Shown here: positions 23,387 through 24,665 of the stretch, piece after piece | How the letters are laid out: every line of letters begins with the position of its first letter | Position numbering within the stretch: position 1 is the first letter of the stretch | Origin: Betaproteobacteria bacterium | GTDB taxonomy: Bacteria > Pseudomonadota > Gammaproteobacteria > Burkholderiales > Burkholderiaceae_C | Direction of reading: 5' to 3' | DNA length: 24,665 nucleotides | Assembly: GCA_025354965.1 (NCBI GenBank) | Contig: JANXLW010000063.1 | Coordinates: 1 to 24,665, forward strand | Notes under the pieces: generated by a model | Databases searched by the model: none | The model's input: only the letters and a program-made list of their open reading frames with translations | Told to the model about the DNA's origin: nothing | Translations under genes and position numbers: made by a program

Positions 23387-24502
23387 GTGTCTGAACTCTA
23401 CGTCGGATTGATGTCTGGCACTTCCCTGGACGGAGTGGACGGAGTTCTGGTCGATTTCTCAGGACCTCACCTGGTCGTTTTGGCCTATGTCAATGCGCCC
23501 TTTTCGTCGACGCTGACCCAGGAGTTGCTTGATCTGAATGGCTCCGGTGCTGATGAATTGCACCGCGCCGCTCTGGCAGCGAATTCGCTGGCTCGGATTT
23601 ACGCCAAAGTGGTTGCCGATTTGCTAGCAAAGTCCGGCTGCATCAACTCCGACGTTACCGCCATCGGGGCACATGGCCAAACTGTGCGGCACCGCCCTCA
23701 AGCCATTGATGGCACCGGCTACACCCTCCAGTTGAACAACCCTGCCCTGCTGGCCGAGTTGACGGGTATCGACGTCATCGCCGATTTTCGCAGCCGCGAT
23801 GTGGCGGCGGGTGGCCAGGGTGCGCCACTGGTGCCTGTCTTTCACCAGTTCTTTTTTGGTTCCCTAGGTGAAACTATGGGTGTGCTCAATATTGGCGGTA
23901 TTTCCAACCTCACCATCATCGGCCCTCACGATGTTGATGATGTCATGGGCTTTGATTGTGGCCCTGGTAACGCGCTGATGGACGCCTGGTGCCAGCGGCA
24001 TCTTGGCAAGGCCTTCGACGCTGACGGTGCATGGGCGGCTTCGGGCCAGATTCATGCTGACTTGTTGGCGTCACTGCTGACTGAGCCCTACTTTGACCAA
24101 CCGGCACCAAAGAGCACGGGCCGCGACCTGTTCAACTCCACCTGGTTGGCTCGAAAACTTGAAAAATTGGCGTCTATTTCGCCGATGGATGTGCAAGCGA
24201 CACTGACGGAACTGACCGCCAGTGCTTGTGCAGAAGGCGTCAATCGCTACGCAGCTGGGAGCAAAAATCTGATTGTGTGTGGCGGTGGGGCGTTCAACGG
24301 TCATCTGATGCGCCGACTACAAGTGCATTTGCCTCTTGTGCAAGTCACCTCATCTCAAGACCATGGACTGCCCGCATTGCAGGTGGAAGCGTGTGCGTTT
24401 GCATGGTTGGCGCGTAAAACCATATTGCGCGAAAAATTAAGTCTGCAAAAAGTAACGGGCGCGCGAGGCGCCCGTGTATTAGGTGCGATTTATCCGAAGT
24501 GA
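23387..24502 (+). CDS. anmK: AnmK, anhydro-N-acetylmuramic acid kinase
   Basis: AnmK hydrolyses and phosphorylates 1,6-anhydroMurNAc to MurNAc-6-phosphate in the cytosol, feeding cell-wall sugars back to metabolism. The 371-residue product starts at GTG with MSELYVGLMSGTSLDGVDG, the hallmark N-terminus. Other family motifs are GAHGQTVRHRP (about 100), VLNIGGISNLT, GFDCGPGNALMDAW and CGGGAFNGHLMRRL. Length is normal. It is 22 bp after the M23 peptidase gene and likely in the same operon. Its substrate derives from lytic transglycosylase products such as those of MltA, also encoded in this window. The last 50 bases contain a hairpin that fits a terminator for erpA on the opposite strand. Confidence 0.96.
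   Translation: MSELYVGLMSGTSLDGVDGVLVDFSGPHLVVLAYVNAPFSSTLTQELLDLNGSGADELHRAALAANSLARIYAKVVADLLAKSGCINSDVTAIGAHGQTVRHRPQAIDGTGYTLQLNNPALLAELTGIDVIADFRSRDVAAGGQGAPLVPVFHQFFFGSLGETMGVLNIGGISNLTIIGPHDVDDVMGFDCGPGNALMDAWCQRHLGKAFDADGAWAASGQIHADLLASLLTEPYFDQPAPKSTGRDLFNSTWLARKLEKLASISPMDVQATLTELTASACAEGVNRYAAGSKNLIVCGGGAFNGHLMRRLQVHLPLVQVTSSQDHGLPALQVEACAFAWLARKTILREKLSLQKVTGARGARVLGAIYPK
24455..24475 (-). terminator. Rho-independent terminator for erpA, embedded in the anmK coding region
   Basis: ACGGGCGC-loop-GCGCCCGT is a perfect 8-bp GC-rich stem with a 5-base loop. Read on the minus strand it is followed by TACTTTTTGC, giving a U-tract in the erpA direction. On the plus strand no T-run follows, so it serves erpA rather than anmK. 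It starts 52 bases after the erpA stop and encodes GARGARV of AnmK in the other direction. Confidence 0.65.
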
Positions 24503-24527
24503 TCAGGCGCGGTTTGTTCCGCAAAGA

Positions 24528-24665
24528 TTACGAAAAGCTTGAACCGCATCCACAGGTGGTAGTGGCATTGGGATTCTTGATTACAAACTGGGCGCCCTGC
24601 AGATCTTCCTTGTAATCAATCTCGGCACCTACCAGATACTGGTAGCTCATGGCGTCGATCAGCAG
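24528..24665 (-). CDS. erpA: ErpA, iron-sulfur cluster insertion protein, C-terminal fragment
   Basis: Only the last 45 codons are present; the 5' part lies beyond the window. They contain SYQYLVGAEIDYKEDLQGAQ and the terminal NPNATTTCGCGSSFS. The CGCG motif carries the two C-terminal cysteines that, with an upstream cysteine not seen here, hold the Fe-S cluster in A-type carriers. ErpA passes clusters to apo-enzymes such as the isoprenoid-pathway proteins IspG and IspH. GAxFxxxNPNATTTCGCGSSF favours ErpA over IscA or SufA. It converges on anmK with a 25-bp gap. Confidence 0.92.
   Translation of the reverse strand: MLIDAMSYQYLVGAEIDYKEDLQGAQFVIKNPNATTTCGCGSSFS

Noticed and set aside
1..24665. 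Mobile elements, CRISPR arrays, tRNA or rRNA genes
   Set aside because: No transposase, integrase, direct-repeat array, cloverleaf or rRNA-like stretch was seen; nearly all bases are accounted for by housekeeping-type genes.

Overview
The window looks like core chromosome of a betaproteobacterium, most likely a Comamonadaceae member close to Rhodoferax/Polaromonas. This rests on the protein character (fused indolepyruvate oxidoreductase, YhdP, betaproteobacterial-type MiaB and TyrRS) and on dense packing with short intergenic gaps. It is an inference from recognition, not from a search. I saw no tRNA, rRNA, insertion sequence, prophage or CRISPR array.

Layout. 1-2366 (minus): the yajC-secD-secF protein-export operon, with secF cut by the window edge. 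2485-7294 (minus): a 1204-residue fused indolepyruvate ferredoxin oxidoreductase downstream of the lytic transglycosylase gene mltA. 7293-7463 (plus): a 56-residue single-pass membrane protein with a strong ribosome binding site, whose start codon overlaps the mltA start on the other strand. 7547-11659 (minus): the large envelope protein gene yhdP, divergent by 15 bp from glnE (11675-14398, plus), which controls glutamine synthetase. 14456-17441 (plus): an anaerobic class III ribonucleotide reductase operon behind a pair of NrdR boxes. 17530-19235 (plus): a small exported protein of unknown function, then miaB. 19183-21868 (minus): tyrS, a cation diffusion facilitator gene and dtd, with dtd overlapping the 3' end of miaB. 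22009-24502 (plus): an M23 peptidase gene and anmK. 24528-24665 (minus): the 3' end of erpA.

The most interesting locus is the class III reductase. The nrdD reading frame stops at 16534, directly after its zinc-binding Cys/His cluster and before any glycyl-radical motif. The missing glycyl-radical segment (RVMGYHRP...SFNTGKKGEF) lies in a separate 65-codon gene 24 bp downstream, with its own AAAAGGAG ribosome binding site. That gene is in the same frame as nrdD, and the two are separated by a single TGA. nrdG, the radical SAM activase, then overlaps the end of the small gene in another frame and probably starts at TTG. The enzyme therefore appears to be made from two polypeptides, with the radical-bearing glycine supplied in trans, or possibly also as a fusion by UGA readthrough.

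Functional themes: envelope and peptidoglycan turnover (MltA, M23 peptidase, AnmK, YhdP, Sec translocon), anaerobic or iron-sulfur metabolism (NrdD/NrdG, IOR, MiaB, ErpA), and tyrosyl-tRNA charging and proofreading (TyrS, DTD).
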